Shown here piece after piece: positions 62,943-64,000 of a DNA stretch of 64,000 bases; the first letter of the stretch is position 1; each line of letters starts with the position of its first letter. The notes under the pieces were generated by a model that was given only the letters and a program-made list of their open reading frames with translations, was not told where the DNA came from and did not search any database. Position numbers and translations under genes: made by a program. Source of the stretch: Taeniopygia guttata (Eukaryota > Chordata > Aves > Passeriformes > Estrildidae); assembly GCF_048771995.1 (NCBI RefSeq), contig NC_133024.1, positions 54,099,001-54,163,000 on the forward strand. The letters run 5' to 3'.

Positions 62943-63563
62943 TGTGGGAATCCAAGGCTTCCCTCTGGCTGCCCTGGCAGGTCTGGGACCCTGGCAGGGG
63001 GTCAGGAACCCCCCTGGACAGAGCCCCGAGAGACACTGTCTGTGATCTCTGTCCATGGAGAGGAGTTTTCAATCTTACAGGATGAATTACAAGCTTTGAG
63101 TGTTTGATAAGAGTAATAATTAAGTGTGACACGGGTGCAAGAGTAAAATTTTAGGTTTCTAGATTAGGGGTTCAGAGGGGACAAGATGGAGGAAATTGGG
63201 TGTGTCTTGTCCTTTCCTCCTTCTTCATGCCCTCCATGTTTCACTGTAGTGTTGGCATTTTTCTATTGGTTTAGGCTGGGGACACGCTGTTTAACGTAGA
63301 TGATAGATATTGGCACATTATTGTAAATATAGTACACGTAGTTTCTGGTATATAATGTTTGTACCATCCCACTGAGGGGCAGAGCCCCGCACGCTGCCCT
63401 GCAGGACAGACCTGCGGCAGGGCAGCAGAACATGTTATAGATAAGCAAGAATAAACAACCTTGAAAACAGCACAGACGAATTATGGCTTCTTCTTTGGCA
63501 ACGGGACAGAAAGACAGAGATTTTCTACAATCTCGGAATCACCAATACCCACAGATTCCGACA
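62943..63563 (+). mobile_element. Solo LTR, 621 bp, endogenous retrovirus (ERVK-like)
   Basis: The element starts TGTGGGAATC and ends GATTCCGACA, so the ends are inverted repeats matching at 9 of 10 positions. Perfect 6-bp duplications (GTTTCA) flank it, as is usual for alpha/beta-retrovirus-like elements. Plus orientation is supported by AATAAA at 63450-63455. A stem with 10-base arms (63393-63402 and 63417-63426) lies 23 bases before that hexamer. This is the layout expected of an R region. No internal retroviral sequence or second LTR is present in the window, so it is a solo LTR. The class is inferred from duplication length and structure. No coding region is present. Confidence 0.88.
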
Positions 63564-63569
63564 GTTTCA
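63564..63569. repeat. Target-site duplication, right copy (GTTTCA)
   Basis: Exact repeat of 62937-62942. Confidence 0.88.
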
Positions 63570-64000
63570 TAACATCTTCTGTGTCCATTTTGGTTAATGA
63601 CCCAAAAATGTTCTTGGGCATTAATGGCCCTCTCACTGTAGTCAACAAAAAATACAATCATCATGGATGTTAATTGTAATAAGATTCATTGAGTAAATCT
63701 TCTTGGACTAAAGACTTCTATCAAAAAGGGAGAAAAAGAATAAGGAAAACCCCAAGTTTTGAGAGGAAATATTCCCTGTAATTTATGCAGCTCCCATCTC
63801 TAATCACAAACAAGCGCTAGTATATCAAGAAAGATATCAACAGCAGAAAAAAAATGGAAAATAACTACATGATAAAGTGAAAGAGGAAAATAAGACAATA
63901 GAGTCAAACCCCAGGCAGGACACATGCCCAGTTGTATAAAACAGCTTTAAGGAACCTCACCACAGGCTTACCATCTCCTGATAGCATCAAGAAGTAACTT
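63570..64000. other. Intergenic DNA at window end
   Basis: About 430 bases of AT-rich sequence with nothing recognisable. Confidence 0.6.

Noticed and set aside
45578..63563. Idea that the LTRs at 45.6, 57.1 and 62.9 kb bound one large provirus
   Set aside because: The three LTRs have different ends and lengths, and each has its own matching target-site duplication, so each is a separate insertion. No gag, pol or env-like frame lies between them.

Overview
The window looks like avian nuclear DNA. It holds several CR1 LINE fragments that carry the typical bird CR1 3' end, and three isolated retroviral-type LTRs, each flanked by a perfect target-site duplication. The only protein-coding gene I can support is an orthologue of protocadherin-20. 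The LTR types suggest a songbird, but that is an inference from repeat style and not a species call.

Layout. 1-7782 is AT-rich intergenic DNA, except for a short CpG-rich patch at the very start. A CR1 fragment (7783-8090, minus strand) sits directly against a CpG island (about 8150-9600). The island holds the presumed PCDH20 promoter, a 16-bp tandem repeat, a short upstream ORF and the first coding exon (8642-8692). A 1093-bp intron with GT/AG ends (8693-9785) leads to one large exon (9786-12482). That exon encodes the rest of a 915-residue single-pass cadherin: a signal peptide, seven cadherin repeats, one membrane helix and a 38-residue tail. The open reading frame also runs back into the intron to an ATG at 9690, but the exon 1 plus exon 2 model fits the human protein better.

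From about 13.1 kb to the end there is roughly 51 kb with no gene I can recognise. It is AT-rich DNA with CR1 remnants at 23.5, 28.2, 29.8, 37.1, 51.2 and 56.0 kb, scattered simple repeats, and a perfect 16-bp hairpin at 17.75 kb. Solo LTRs lie at 45578-46065 (6-bp TSD), 57054-58476 (5-bp TSD) and 62943-63563 (6-bp TSD), all in the last 19 kb. The LTR at 45.6 kb carries a strong CTCF-like motif.

I found no novel multi-gene system. The observations most worth a second look are the N-terminal gene model with its in-frame upstream ORF, the degenerate EC3/EC4 calcium linker, the promoter tandem repeat, the three precisely bounded solo LTRs and the 17.75-kb hairpin. No tRNA, rRNA, CRISPR array or bacterial-style operon was seen.
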